Source of the DNA: Tychonema bourrellyi FEM_GT703
GTDB taxonomy: Bacteria > Cyanobacteriota > Cyanobacteriia > Cyanobacteriales > Microcoleaceae
Direction of reading: 5' to 3'
Assembly (NCBI RefSeq): GCF_002412335.2
Contig: NZ_NXIB02000031.1
Span: 1-60,420, forward strand
Length of the DNA: 60,420 nucleotides
This document shows positions 18,462-27,767 of the stretch, one piece after another; position 1 is the first letter of the stretch; every line of letters starts with the position of its first letter. The position numbers were made by a program, and so were the translations under genes. The notes below the pieces were generated by a model. That model saw only the letters and a list, made by a program, of their open reading frames with translations. It made no database searches and was not told the DNA's origin.

Positions 18462-18542
18462 GTAGGTTGGGTTGACGCGAGAGCGAAACCCAACTCTTTT
18501 AAAATAGTGTGTTGGGTTTCCCAAGGCCTCAACCCAACCTAC
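18462..18542. repeat. GTAGGTTGGGTT palindromic repeat, copy 2
   Basis: This is an inverted relative of the 18047 copy, with the same GTAGGTTGGGTT and AACCCAACCTAC ends. It lies in the gap before the large helicase gene. Confidence 0.75.
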
Positions 18543-18652
18543 GAAATCTATGTGAGAAACACCGCGAGTGCTGGTTTCAGAGATGAGGGGTGATGCCCCC
18601 ACGAATTGGCGAACAGTCTCTTTCAATTGCCGAAATTTAAAGGTTTTCAAAT

Positions 18653-21600
18653 ATGATTGATGTTGGTTCCTTGGTCCGATCGCCCAAAAACGATTTGGGA
18701 GTCGGAAAAGTGGTCGAATTCTCCCGCACCGAAGCCCTAATTGAATATTTTTGCTCAGTAAAAAACCGCCTTAGCAAAACAGTACCCCTAGCTTTACTCC
18801 AAGAAGCCAGACTTCAGCGCCAAACTCGATGCTACCTCTGGAGCACTACCCAAGAACGCTGGATCATTGGTCGGATTTATGACTGGGATGAAGACAGAAT
18901 GCTGTACGACATTGACTTGCCGGATAGTCAAAGTATACAAGCAGATGAAACGGAAATTTATGTTCGCTGCAATATCCCGATCGCCGATCCGATCGACATC
19001 CTAGCAGTCAAAGGTCAAGAAACACCCTATTTTCACGATCGCCGACTCGCATTCGTGCAATCTGCGATCGCCCAACGAGCCGTCAGTCGCGGTATGACAG
19101 GTTTAATTTCTGCCAACATAGACCTCTATCCGCACCAAGTTGAAGTCGTGCGGCGCGTCCTAGAAGACCCAATCGGACGCTATTTATTAGCAGACGAAGT
19201 TGGATTGGGGAAAACTGTAGAAGCTGGGACAATTCTCCGCCAATATCTCCTAGATGAACCAAGCGGCCGCGCTGTCGTACTCGTTCCGAAATACTTGCTC
19301 GAACAGTGGCGCGATGAGTTAGAAAATAAATTCTATTTGTCTCATTTTGCTGACAGAGTGCAACTTGTTTCTCTGAGCGAAATAAATCAAATTAGTCGCA
19401 ATGCTAATCTGGATTTTCTGATTGTGGATGAAGCCCATCATGTCGCTGCAATGGCCAATTCGGGCGATCGCAGTCAGAAGCAATGCTTTGAAATCTGCCA
19501 AACTCTCGCTCACAAAAGCAAAAATTTACTGTTATTATCGGGGATGCCAGTTCTGGGTCACGAGCGGGATTTTCTGACAATGCTGCACTTGCTAGACCCC
19601 ACAACTTACCGTATTGATGATTTGGCAAATTTCAAAGAACAGGTGCAAAATCGTCAGGAAATCGGCCACGTTTTGCTCGATTTCCGATCGGGAGCAAAGC
19701 CTGTTGTTTTGAAACCAAAACTTGCTGAAATCCGCACTCTTTTTGCAACAGACGATTATTTAATCGGATTAGCAGATGAGTTGGACAGTTGTTTGGAAAC
19801 TGAAAAAGCTACAGAGTGCGATCGCATTATCCGAACTATTCGCACTCACATCAGTGATACCTACCGCCTCTACCGCCGAATGCTTCGCAACCAGCGGGAT
19901 GCAGTCGAAGATGTGATTTTCGATCGCGATGCTATCCCCAAAGTCGAGTACGATCTCAATGACGAACAGTGGTCGGAAATTCACACAATCCTCGAAAAAT
20001 GGCGCACTCTCGCTCCGCAAAAGACCGCCTATCAGAGAATTTTTCTGCTGTTTTTCCGCACTTCTGGTACTTGGTTGAATGTTTTAGAACGAATTGTCAA
20101 AGCTCGTTTGCAAAAGAAATCGACTGCGGAACTCGATCGCGAATTTGGGTCAAAGTATATGGGGATTGTGACTCAAACTGCGCTGTTTTCAGGAGAAAGC
20201 GCCATCTTAGAATCCTTGCTGAATGCCGTCGAAAAGCCCCAGGAAGGAGCCGACAGACTGAGTTTGTTGCGAATCGCCGTAATCCGATTCCTCGGCGTTA
20301 CTCTGAAGATTCCACCGGAATATCACAACAAACCTCGCGATTTGTTGTCCAGAATTCAACAGCAAATTAAAAGACCGCTTCCCGGTGATAAATTCCCAAA
20401 GATTGTCATTTTTACCAGTTTTACAGGAACTTGTCAAGCCATTGCGGAAAATTTAGTGAAGATTTTGGGTAAAAATGCGATCGCCAGCCATGAAACTAGC
20501 AAATCTGCCGCTGATGCAGAGGCGAATCTGAAGCGCTTTAAAAATGAACAGAATTGCTTTGTCTTAGTTTGCGATCGATCCGCAGAAGAAGGGCTGAATC
20601 TACAATTTGCCGATTGGTTCATTCACTTCGATTTACCCTGGTTTCCCAATCAGTTAGAACAAAGATTGGGCAGAGTCGATCGCATTGGTAGCAAAATGGG
20701 ATTACAATTCTGTTTGTTTGCTGGCCCAGATTTACCAGACAGTCCCCATGAAGCTTGGTACCAAGTTTTGAAAGATGGATTTGGCATCTTCAACAAGTCT
20801 ATTGCGAGCCTTCAGTTTTATGTTGAGCAAAAACTTCCTCAACTTGAAGAAAAGTTGTTTGCTGAAGGAGCAAAGGGGCTAGCAATCGAAATTCAATCAA
20901 TCAAAGCTGAAATCGAACAAGAGAAAATCAAAATTAAGGAACAACAGGTTCTTGATGAAATTGACTTGCTGGATGAAACCGCATCTCAGTATTTTGAATC
21001 TCTCGATGACTGCGACGCCAAACATAAAGAAATGCAGCGGGCTACGGAAGGTTGGATTTGTCAAGCTCTCAATTTCAAACAAGTTGAACATCCGACTATA
21101 TCGGGGTTGATGCGCTATCAACCTAGTCAGAAAACCTTGATTCCCTCCAATGATTTGAGGACGAGATTGATTCCCTATTGTCAGCAGTATGGTAGTTACA
21201 ATCGCCGGGTTGCTCATCAAAATTCTGATGTCGCTCTTTACCGGATTGGTGAGGGATTGATCGATGCTCTTGGCTCTTATATCCGCTGGGACGATCGGGG
21301 TCAAGCTTTTGCATTGTGGCGACATGATGAAAGCTGGGATGCTGAGGAAGGTAAGGAGTGGTTTGGATTACAATTTAACTATTCTATCCAGACTGATTTG
21401 CAGCCGGCTGAGCAAGTTTTGCAGTCACAAAATATCGAAAATTACAACTTGAAAGCTTTGCAGAGACGCGCAGATGCTCTGTTTGTTCCGGTTTTTGAAA
21501 CGGTGTTTGTTGATGCTCGGAATGAGTCGATGTTGTTGGTGGAAGATGGGGAACTTCTGAAGATTTTGCAGCGTGCTTATAAGGGGAAAGGCGGGCCGAA

Positions 21601-21988
21601 TCGGGATTACAATTTGTCGAAAAATCGGACTGTGATTCTTGACAATTTTGTCGATCCGTTGGAATGGGATGATTTTTGCCAACGGGGGCGGGTGGTTTCG
21701 GAGGAGTTGCTGCGCGGGCGAGGGGATTTTGTTGAAATGTGCGATCGATCGGCTGTGAGTGCTGCAATTCAACTGGAAAACCGGGTGAATCAATTGCAAT
21801 TGCGTTTGAATCGGCTGTCTCAATCGGAACAACTTTTAGAGTCGGTTTTGGCTGATGAAATTAGCACGGAAAGTGTGTTAAGTCAAGCTGTTTTAGCGGG
21901 AATTCGTCAGCCGCGTCTGACTCTGGAATCGGTGGGATTTATTGTGATTTCTGGGCGTGCTCCTGTGAAGTCGGAGGATGAAGGATAA
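18653..21988 (+). CDS. SNF2/RapA-type helicase, DpdE-like
   Basis: An 1111-residue SF2 ATPase. A small N-terminal beta domain (IDVGSLVRSPKNDLGVGKV) resembles the RapA/CarD-like start. Helicase motifs follow: Walker A LADEVGLGKTVEAG (about 180), DEAHH (about 258), motif III as LLLSGMP instead of the usual LSATP (about 296), and motifs V/VI AEEGLNLQFADWFIHFD and QRLGRVDRIG (about 640-675). A long coiled region lies about 735-790. Size and N-terminus resemble DpdE of the 7-deazaguanine DNA modification cluster, where it is thought to be a DNA-remodelling restriction component, but no dpdA or other dpd gene is present. A stand-alone cyanobacterial SNF2 protein is the alternative. Confidence 0.7.
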   Translation: MIDVGSLVRSPKNDLGVGKVVEFSRTEALIEYFCSVKNRLSKTVPLALLQEARLQRQTRCYLWSTTQERWIIGRIYDWDEDRMLYDIDLPDSQSIQADETEIYVRCNIPIADPIDILAVKGQETPYFHDRRLAFVQSAIAQRAVSRGMTGLISANIDLYPHQVEVVRRVLEDPIGRYLLADEVGLGKTVEAGTILRQYLLDEPSGRAVVLVPKYLLEQWRDELENKFYLSHFADRVQLVSLSEINQISRNANLDFLIVDEAHHVAAMANSGDRSQKQCFEICQTLAHKSKNLLLLSGMPVLGHERDFLTMLHLLDPTTYRIDDLANFKEQVQNRQEIGHVLLDFRSGAKPVVLKPKLAEIRTLFATDDYLIGLADELDSCLETEKATECDRIIRTIRTHISDTYRLYRRMLRNQRDAVEDVIFDRDAIPKVEYDLNDEQWSEIHTILEKWRTLAPQKTAYQRIFLLFFRTSGTWLNVLERIVKARLQKKSTAELDREFGSKYMGIVTQTALFSGESAILESLLNAVEKPQEGADRLSLLRIAVIRFLGVTLKIPPEYHNKPRDLLSRIQQQIKRPLPGDKFPKIVIFTSFTGTCQAIAENLVKILGKNAIASHETSKSAADAEANLKRFKNEQNCFVLVCDRSAEEGLNLQFADWFIHFDLPWFPNQLEQRLGRVDRIGSKMGLQFCLFAGPDLPDSPHEAWYQVLKDGFGIFNKSIASLQFYVEQKLPQLEEKLFAEGAKGLAIEIQSIKAEIEQEKIKIKEQQVLDEIDLLDETASQYFESLDDCDAKHKEMQRATEGWICQALNFKQVEHPTISGLMRYQPSQKTLIPSNDLRTRLIPYCQQYGSYNRRVAHQNSDVALYRIGEGLIDALGSYIRWDDRGQAFALWRHDESWDAEEGKEWFGLQFNYSIQTDLQPAEQVLQSQNIENYNLKALQRRADALFVPVFETVFVDARNESMLLVEDGELLKILQRAYKGKGGPNRDYNLSKNRTVILDNFVDPLEWDDFCQRGRVVSEELLRGRGDFVEMCDRSAVSAAIQLENRVNQLQLRLNRLSQSEQLLESVLADEISTESVLSQAVLAGIRQPRLTLESVGFIVISGRAPVKSEDEG

Positions 21989-22074
21989 TATCAATTCCGG
22001 TTGCACCGGAATGATGTTAACGGTTGACTGTTGACTGTTAACGGTTGACTGTTCACAATGATTCTGATAAATTT

Positions 22075-22136
22075 GTAGGGGTAGTGCCCCCCGTGCCTAC
22101 CCCACGAATTAGGGCAACCACGGGGGATTGCCCTAC
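22075..22136. repeat. GTAGGGG...CCCTAC palindromic repeat
   Basis: Inverted arms contain GTGCCCCCCGTGCC and GGCAACCACGGGGGATTGCC. A related double copy is at 45233-45301. It is non-coding, between the helicase and a Uma2 gene. Confidence 0.65.
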
Positions 22137-22197
22137 AACAATTACGCGAATGATTTAGGATTACTATATACAACCTCTTAACCCCAACTCACTAGCC

Positions 22198-22983
22198 ATG
22201 ACAGCAGTTCAAGAACTAGCCCCTTCCCAAGATATACAACAAAATGTTATCTTTCCTCCTGGTGACTTATATAGTGACGAACCTCCTATGGAAACCGAAC
22301 TTCATCTGCGACAAATGATCCTGCTCCTCCAGTGCTTAGAATGGCTGTGGAAAGACAGAAACGACTTCTACGCTGCTGGTAATATGACCATCTACTACAG
22401 TCCTCGCCAGCTTAAATCTGAATTGTGCCGAGGCCCAGACTTTTTTGTAGTTTTGGACACAGAACGAAAAGCTCGTAAAAGTTGGGCTGTCTGGGAAGAA
22501 GATGGCAAATATCCTAATGTAATTGTCGAAATTCTGTCGCCAAATACAGCGTCAATTGATAAAGGCTTCAAGAAACTCCTTTATCAAAATACGTTTCGCA
22601 CCCATGACTATTTCTGGTTCAATCCGTATAATTTAGAACTTACTGGGTTTCATTTGGTGGATGGGGAATACCAACCGCTGGAACCCAATTCGCAAGGACT
22701 TTTGTTTAGTCAACAACTCGATTTATGCCTGGGAATATATGAGAAAAAATTGCGTTTGTTCACAACACAAGGAGAACTTCTCCCTACCCCTGAAGAGGTA
22801 GCTCAAAGAGAGACTCAACGTGCTGAAGAAGAGACTCAACGTGCTGAACAAGAGACTCAACGTGCTCAAAGAGAGACTCAACGGGCCGAACAAGAGACGC
22901 AACGGGCAGCACAAGAGACGCAACGTGCCGATCGCCTGGCCGCCAAACTGCGAGAATTAAATATTGACCCGGATACAATTTAG
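22198..22983 (+). CDS. Uma2 family endonuclease-like protein with repeat tail
   Basis: A 261-residue Uma2 (DUF820) protein. The PD-(D/E)XK-like core shows GPDFFVVLD (Asp) and VIVEILSPNT (Glu, with the Lys position not obvious), followed by the typical YFWFNPYNLELTGFHL strand. Residues about 202-245 are a coiled tail of seven- to eight-residue units of the type ETQRAEE/ETQRAQR, coded by near-identical DNA repeats. Uma2 proteins are highly amplified in cyanobacteria and have no confirmed role, though a nuclease fold is predicted. This is one of four intact Uma2 genes in the window and is not part of an operon. Confidence 0.85.
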   Translation: MTAVQELAPSQDIQQNVIFPPGDLYSDEPPMETELHLRQMILLLQCLEWLWKDRNDFYAAGNMTIYYSPRQLKSELCRGPDFFVVLDTERKARKSWAVWEEDGKYPNVIVEILSPNTASIDKGFKKLLYQNTFRTHDYFWFNPYNLELTGFHLVDGEYQPLEPNSQGLLFSQQLDLCLGIYEKKLRLFTTQGELLPTPEEVAQRETQRAEEETQRAEQETQRAQRETQRAEQETQRAAQETQRADRLAAKLRELNIDPDTI

Positions 22984-23147
22984 CAAATTTTATTGATGGA
23001 GTAAGGAGTATGACCCAAATAAATCCCGATCGCACTACTGGAACAATTGCGATCGCCAATTTCGGCAAGCAAATTTTCGTAGGTTTGCCAGGTGATACCC
23101 GATAGGTGGACAATTTGTTCGGGCGGGGCGAGAGTTTTAGCGGTCAT
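22980..23147 (-). pseudogene. Truncated Uma2 gene (N-terminal fragment)
   Basis: An ATG at 23147 on the minus strand opens a 55-codon frame. The first 33 residues (MTAKTLAPPEQIVHLSGITW then QTYENLLAEIGDR) match the usual N-terminus of a Uma2 protein. The rest does not resemble the family and ends at a stop near the intact Uma2 gene on the other strand. The nuclease core is missing, so this is a decayed copy. Confidence 0.6.
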
Positions 23148-23174
23148 ATGATTTTAGATTTTAGATTTTAGGCT

Positions 23175-23328
23175 GTAGGGGCGGGTTCACCATTAGCCGA
23201 TCGGGGTACAAACAGGTTAAATAAACCCGCCCTCCCCCATTAGAAATCCCTTTATTGACATTAGACTTCTCCCAAAAAGCTAATCTTGAACAGGCAAGAT
23301 GCCTATTCCACAATAATTATGGGAGATG
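23175..23328. repeat. GTAGGGGCGGGTT repeat followed by an AGAC(A/T)TCTCC element
   Basis: 23175-23238 is the third GTAGGGGCGGGTT/AACCCGCCC palindrome. 23262-23328 is a degenerate copy of the AGACATCTCC element, with AACAGGCAAGATGCCT inside and AATAATTATGGGAGATG at its right end. Confidence 0.7.
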
Positions 23329-23389
23329 CGGTGCCCTGAGCGAAGTCGAAGGGTCTATTGGTGCAACATCTCAGATCGAGCCAACATCT

Positions 23390-23977
23390 TTATTCACGAG
23401 TCTGCACTGGAAATACCAAAGATAAATCCAGAGACAAATCGGGAAAACCCGGAATTGCGACAATCCCATTTGGCAAAACTATTCGTTGTAATTGATAACC
23501 GAAATCCCCTGGTATTTTATGATAAGGTTCGCTGTGCATTTCCAATTGAATATCTACTAAATTAAATATCCAATAATTAGCAATTCCAGCTTCAGCATAA
23601 AGAGACAACTTAGTGTTCCGATCGTACTTCAAAGTAGAATCGGAAACCTCAATTACCAACAAAATATCAGCAGGCTCTGGGTGAGAAGATAAATAATTGT
23701 CTGAACGATTGAGTGCGATCGCAACATCAGGCTCTGGTTCGCTATCAGCAGACAAAATAATCGGCTCTTGACCCCGCACGATCGCTCTTTTTGCCAGCAG
23801 CGTATACAACTCTCCAAATAGCGTCGAGTTGCAAACAGAGTGAAGCCTACCTTTAGCAGCCATTTTAATAATTTCTCCACGAATTAATTCAACTCGCTCA
23901 TCCGGGGCGAAAAACCCCAGTTCTCCCAAACGGTGATATTCGGCGATCGAGAATCGTTTTGCAGTTACGGCATTCAT
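23390..23977 (-). CDS. Uma2 family endonuclease-like protein
   Basis: A 195-residue Uma2 protein of normal length. It opens with KRFSIAEYHRLGELGFFAPD and ERVELIRGEII, then shows the nuclease-like strands EPEPDVAIA (Asp), ILLVIEVSDSTLKYD (Glu, with Lys replaced by Ser-Asp as in many members) and KLSLYAEAGIANYWI. The predicted fold is PD-(D/E)XK; the function is unverified. It lies opposite the previous Uma2 gene, beyond a repeat block. No partner gene is recognised. Confidence 0.88.
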   Translation of the reverse strand: MNAVTAKRFSIAEYHRLGELGFFAPDERVELIRGEIIKMAAKGRLHSVCNSTLFGELYTLLAKRAIVRGQEPIILSADSEPEPDVAIALNRSDNYLSSHPEPADILLVIEVSDSTLKYDRNTKLSLYAEAGIANYWIFNLVDIQLEMHSEPYHKIPGDFGYQLQRIVLPNGIVAIPGFPDLSLDLSLVFPVQTRE

Positions 23978-24043
23978 AGCTCTTCTGACCTTCTATAATT
24001 ACCAATACTAAGCTGTTACGCATTTAAACCACTAACGAGGCCT

Positions 24044-24107
24044 GTAGGGTGCGTCAGCCCACAGCGTTTACCTTAGCCTTTGGGGCGATCGAGCTGACGC
24101 ACCCTAC
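24044..24107. repeat. GTAGGGTGCGTCAG palindromic repeat
   Basis: The arms GTAGGGTGCGTCAG and CTGACGCACCCTAC are inverted repeats around a 36-bp centre. It shares its arms with the copy at 10994-11073. Confidence 0.75.
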
Positions 24108-24124
24108 AACTAACATAATCCATT

Positions 24125-25291
24125 CTACTCAAAAATCCCGCCTCGCTCAGTCAACTCAATTTTGAGACCCTCAGAAATACCCAAACAACCAGCAAACTTC
24201 GCATCTTTAACCACTATATTTTTTAAATCGGCGCGGCTCAAATCAGCACCATTCAAAGTTGCACCGCTCAAATTAACACCGCTCATATCAGAATTTCTGA
24301 AATCAGTATTTGTCAAATTTGCACCAGCCAAATTTGCATTCGGTAAATAAGCACTACTCAAATTAGCATCTGTCAAGTTGGCGTTTTGCAAATTCGCTCG
24401 CGGCAACTTTGTCCGCAAATCAGCACCGCTCAAATTAGCATCATTGAGTTCGCTATCCCGCAAATTAGCATTGCATAAAGTAGCATCAATTAAAATAGCA
24501 CCGCTCAGCAGAGCACCGCTGAGATCCGCTAGGGTAAAATCAACACCGCTGAGGTTTGCATCTCGTAAATCTGCTCCGGCAAAATCAGCATATTGTAAGT
24601 CAAAATTGCTTAAATCTACTCCGGCAAAATCTTCAGCCGGATTCAAACCAACCATTTCTGCAAGTTGGACAAAATCGCTATTTTTCTCAGTTAAAAATAG
24701 TTGCCGCACGATCGCCAATTGTTGCTGTCGGTAGTAGTTAGCTTGCTCATAATTGGCTAAATACTTGTAAGCTAGCTTCAAACTCTTGAGGGCTTTGCGT
24801 TCAATGCGATCGTCCGATCGCGCCCGCCCGATCGCCAATTGCCGATCGTAGCATTCGATCGCACCACGCAAATCTCCTTTCGCATCATAAGAAGCGGCTA
24901 AATTGCCCAAAGCTTCCTCTTCCCCGCGATTGTCAGCAGTATCGCGCGCGATCGCCAACCGCTGCTGTTGATAATTAATCGCACCGTCAAAATCCGACCG
25001 AGCACAGCAAGCATTGCCCAAATTTCCCAAAGCATTCGCCTCACCCCGGCGATCGGCAATTTCCCGCGCTAACACCAAATGTTGTTCGTAACAGTCGATC
25101 GCACGGGCCAAATCTCCCAGCGCTTCATAAGCAACCCCCATATTTCCCAGGGCTGCACCCGATCGGCGCTTGTCGTCAACTTCCCGATACAACGTCAGCG
25201 CGTGTCCCCAAGACTCCAGCGCTGCTTCAAATTCGCGTAGCTGATATTGGGAAATTCCCTGTTTGATTAGGTCATTAGCTTGTTGGCTCAT
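24125..25291 (-). CDS. TPR and pentapeptide-repeat protein
   Basis: A 388-residue protein with two repeat domains. Residues 1-190 are TPRs of the tandem GNMGVAYEALGDLARAIDCY type. Residues about 225-375 are a right-handed pentapeptide-repeat helix of A(D/N)LxX units (NANLRDSELNDANLSGADL). No catalytic motif or signal peptide is visible, so it is probably a cytosolic scaffold. Pentapeptide-repeat proteins are numerous in filamentous cyanobacteria. It lies downstream of gatB on the same strand, but a strong terminator at 25374-25405 separates them. Confidence 0.88.
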   Translation of the reverse strand: MSQQANDLIKQGISQYQLREFEAALESWGHALTLYREVDDKRRSGAALGNMGVAYEALGDLARAIDCYEQHLVLAREIADRRGEANALGNLGNACCARSDFDGAINYQQQRLAIARDTADNRGEEEALGNLAASYDAKGDLRGAIECYDRQLAIGRARSDDRIERKALKSLKLAYKYLANYEQANYYRQQQLAIVRQLFLTEKNSDFVQLAEMVGLNPAEDFAGVDLSNFDLQYADFAGADLRDANLSGVDFTLADLSGALLSGAILIDATLCNANLRDSELNDANLSGADLRTKLPRANLQNANLTDANLSSAYLPNANLAGANLTNTDFRNSDMSGVNLSGATLNGADLSRADLKNIVVKDAKFAGCLGISEGLKIELTERGGIFE

Positions 25292-25373
25292 AATTATTAA
25301 AATTAGTCATTTCACTAAAGTCGATATTAATGGGTAATGGGTAATTCGTAAAAAAGCCAACAAGGAAAAATGC

Positions 25374-25405
25374 CAAAAAAATAGAGAGTCGCCTAAGCGA
25401 CTCTC
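25374..25405 (-). terminator. Intrinsic terminator downstream of gatB
   Basis: On the minus strand a perfect 9-bp stem GAGAGTCGC/GCGACTCTC with a TTAG loop runs straight into TATTTTTTT. It should end transcripts coming from gatB. Between it and gatB lie two more hairpins (the GGCGGTT-AGAAACCGC region and CCCGCCTTCGCGGG, 25500-25555). Confidence 0.85.
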
Positions 25406-25574
25406 CTTGCCATCAGGGTGCATCTACATAACACAATATATCATGTCTGCCATGAGGGGTCAACCCCCTTTATCAAAAAAATATAAAAGCTCAACAGCCC
25501 CGGCGGTTAGAAACCGCGGCTATACAGACAAAACCCGCCTTCGCGGGTTGAAGAATTATTTCGGAGTCAGCGGT

Positions 25575-27062
25575 TTAGCCGTTGAGCTTGTTGGCTAGCA
25601 ACTCATTGGTCAATTTGGGATCTGCCCTACCGCCAGTCTCCTTCATCACCTTACCGACAAAAAAGCCCAACAGCTTTGTTTTGCCCGCGCGATACTGTTC
25701 GAGTTCCTTGGGATTGGCGGCCAAGACTGCATCGATCGCACTTTCGATCGCACCAGTATCTGAAATTTGAATCAAACCCTTACTCTCCACTAACTTTTGC
25801 GGAGAACCACCCTTTGCTAGCAACTCCGGTAAAATATCCTTAGCGATTTTGCCACTGATTGTCCCAGTCTCAATCAGTGCAATTAGTTCCGCCAAATTGT
25901 CTGCTTGGAAAGGAATTTCGGCGATCGCCAGTTGTTCATTTTTGAGATAAGCAGTGATATCGCCCATCACCCAATTCGCAGCTTGCTTCGCCGGAGCACC
26001 AGCCGCGATCGCCTGTTCAAAATACTCCGCCACCGCTTTGTCATCAGTCAACACCCGCGCGTCATAGGGAGAAAGACTCAGTTCAGTTTCATAGCGATCG
26101 CGCTTGGCGGCCGGCAATTCGGGCAATTGAGCTTGCCAATCTGCCAACTGAGCGCTAGAAACTTCGATCGGAGGCAAATCCGGTTCCGGGAAATAGCGGT
26201 AATCGCTAGCCCCTTCCTTCATCCGCATACTGAAAGTACACTGTTTACCTTCATCCCAAAGTCTTGTTTCTTGGAATATGGTTTCGCCGGTTTCCAAAGC
26301 TTGGATTTGCCGATCGATCTCATAATTGATCGCACGTTCGATCGCATTAAAAGAGTTCATATTCTTAATTTCCACTTTCGTGCCGAACTTTTCACGTCCA
26401 ACCGGGCGCACTGAAATATTCACGTCACACCGCAGGGAACCTTCCTGCATATTCCCGTCGCCCACACCTATATAACGGATGATCCGGCGCAATTCTTGAC
26501 CGTATTCCGCAGCTTCCGCGCCCGATCGCAAATCCGGTTCCGAGACAATTTCGATTAAAGGTACACCAGCGCGGTTATAATCTACCATTGAATAATTAGA
26601 ACCGCTAATGCGATCGCTACCGCCGTGCACCAATTTTCCCGCATCCTCCTCCATGTGCAAGCGAGTGATGCCGATTTTTTTGCGCGTCGAATTGCCAGAT
26701 TGGTCAACCAATTGAATTTCTATCGAACCATTAGTGGCGATCGGCAAATCAAACTGAGAAATTTGATAATTTTTCGGCAAATCCGGGTAGAAGTATTGTT
26801 TGCGATCGAACTTACTGTAACTTGCGATTTCGCAGTTGAGTGCTAGCCCTGCTTTCACCGCATATTCCAGCACTTTCTCGTTTAATACCGGCAACACTCC
26901 GGGCATTCCCATACAAATTGGGTCAATGTTAGTGTTGGGAACACCACCAAATTCTGTGGAAGAACTAGAAAAGATTTTAGTCTTCGTACTCAGTTGGCAG
27001 TGAGTTTCCAGACCAATAACGGCTTCGTACTGAATTTTAACTTTTGCAGCAGCAGTCATCAT
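25575..27062 (-). CDS. gatB: Asp/Glu-tRNA(Asn/Gln) amidotransferase subunit B
   Basis: A 495-residue GatB, the usual length. With GatA and GatC it converts misacylated Glu-tRNA(Gln) and Asp-tRNA(Asn) to the amides, which cyanobacteria need because they lack GlnRS. The cradle domain carries [40 protein letters not shown] and [19 protein letters not shown]; the C-terminal YqeY-like tail domain ends in [15 protein letters not shown]. gatA and gatC are not in the window, which is normal since gat genes are scattered in cyanobacteria. I use the ORF start; the second Met is equally possible. Confidence 0.96.
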   Translation of the reverse strand: MMTAAAKVKIQYEAVIGLETHCQLSTKTKIFSSSSTEFGGVPNTNIDPICMGMPGVLPVLNEKVLEYAVKAGLALNCEIASYSKFDRKQYFYPDLPKNYQISQFDLPIATNGSIEIQLVDQSGNSTRKKIGITRLHMEEDAGKLVHGGSDRISGSNYSMVDYNRAGVPLIEIVSEPDLRSGAEAAEYGQELRRIIRYIGVGDGNMQEGSLRCDVNISVRPVGREKFGTKVEIKNMNSFNAIERAINYEIDRQIQALETGETIFQETRLWDEGKQCTFSMRMKEGASDYRYFPEPDLPPIEVSSAQLADWQAQLPELPAAKRDRYETELSLSPYDARVLTDDKAVAEYFEQAIAAGAPAKQAANWVMGDITAYLKNEQLAIAEIPFQADNLAELIALIETGTISGKIAKDILPELLAKGGSPQKLVESKGLIQISDTGAIESAIDAVLAANPKELEQYRAGKTKLLGFFVGKVMKETGGRADPKLTNELLANKLNG

Positions 27063-27065
27063 AAA

Positions 27066-27475
27066 AATGGGTTGAAACCCCGTCCTTTTAGGACGGCTTT
27101 ACAGTTTTACTACCGCCTTGGAACTGCTTGACTTGGTGTACTTTTGTAGTGTACTTTCAACGGGACAATTGCCGTTTCAAGCCTTGCAGCCCGCGATCGC
27201 ATAGTATTTGGCGGTAAGCCTAGTTGTATAAATCCCTTCGACATTCAGTAACTAAGAGGTAGTGGATTAGGGAGGCGTCTACTACCTTGTTTGGGATGCC
27301 ATTCCCTGTCACCTAATTAGGTTTCTCAACCTGTGTCTAGTCCTACTTACGCTTGTGTTTCACCTATGGCTTGGCTTCCCTACAAGCCCCGTCCCTTTTA
27401 GAGCGGGGTTAGTGACAAGGCGTATACATAGCTTTTTGACATACTCCCCGACTATCAGGTGCGGGGATTCTTAAC
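27066..27475. mobile_element. Cluster of IS200/IS605-type end hairpins without transposase
   Basis: Three hairpins like the ends of the tnpB element at 1.8-3.1 kb are seen: GAAACCCCGTCC-TTTTAGGACGG at 27070-27093, CAAGCCCCGTCCC-TTTTAGAGCGGGG at 27384-27408, and ACTCCCCGAC-TATCAGGTGCGGGGA at 27442-27467. The first two read like left ends on the plus strand; the third reads like a right end on the minus strand. No tnpA or tnpB reading frame lies between them. This is best explained as a decayed or internally deleted element. The remaining gap to 27760 holds only a GAAGTGT/ACACTTC inverted repeat near 27620-27670. Confidence 0.55.
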
Positions 27476-27767
27476 ACTTCATCGACCAATACTACCGAAG
27501 TAGTTTTACTCAGTCGATTGGTCAAGTTTAAACTTTATTTTAGCTTGTTATTAACCAAACCGATTGACCAGACCCAAGCACAACTCGCGCCCGCACCAGG
27601 CGCGATCTGCGCCCTGAGCGGAGTTGAAGTGTCTAAGGGTGGAAGGGTGGAAGGGTCTAAGTGGACACTTCGACTACGCGAGCGTGACCGATCGGGATAA
27701 TTGCGTCAATTAATCATAAAAAATGTAAAATTTAAGCATAGGTTTAATTTTTAAATCGACACGCCCC

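Noticed and set aside
24162..24741. Plus-strand frames over the pentapeptide-repeat gene
   Set aside because: They mirror the five-residue repeat of the real minus-strand gene and have no start context.
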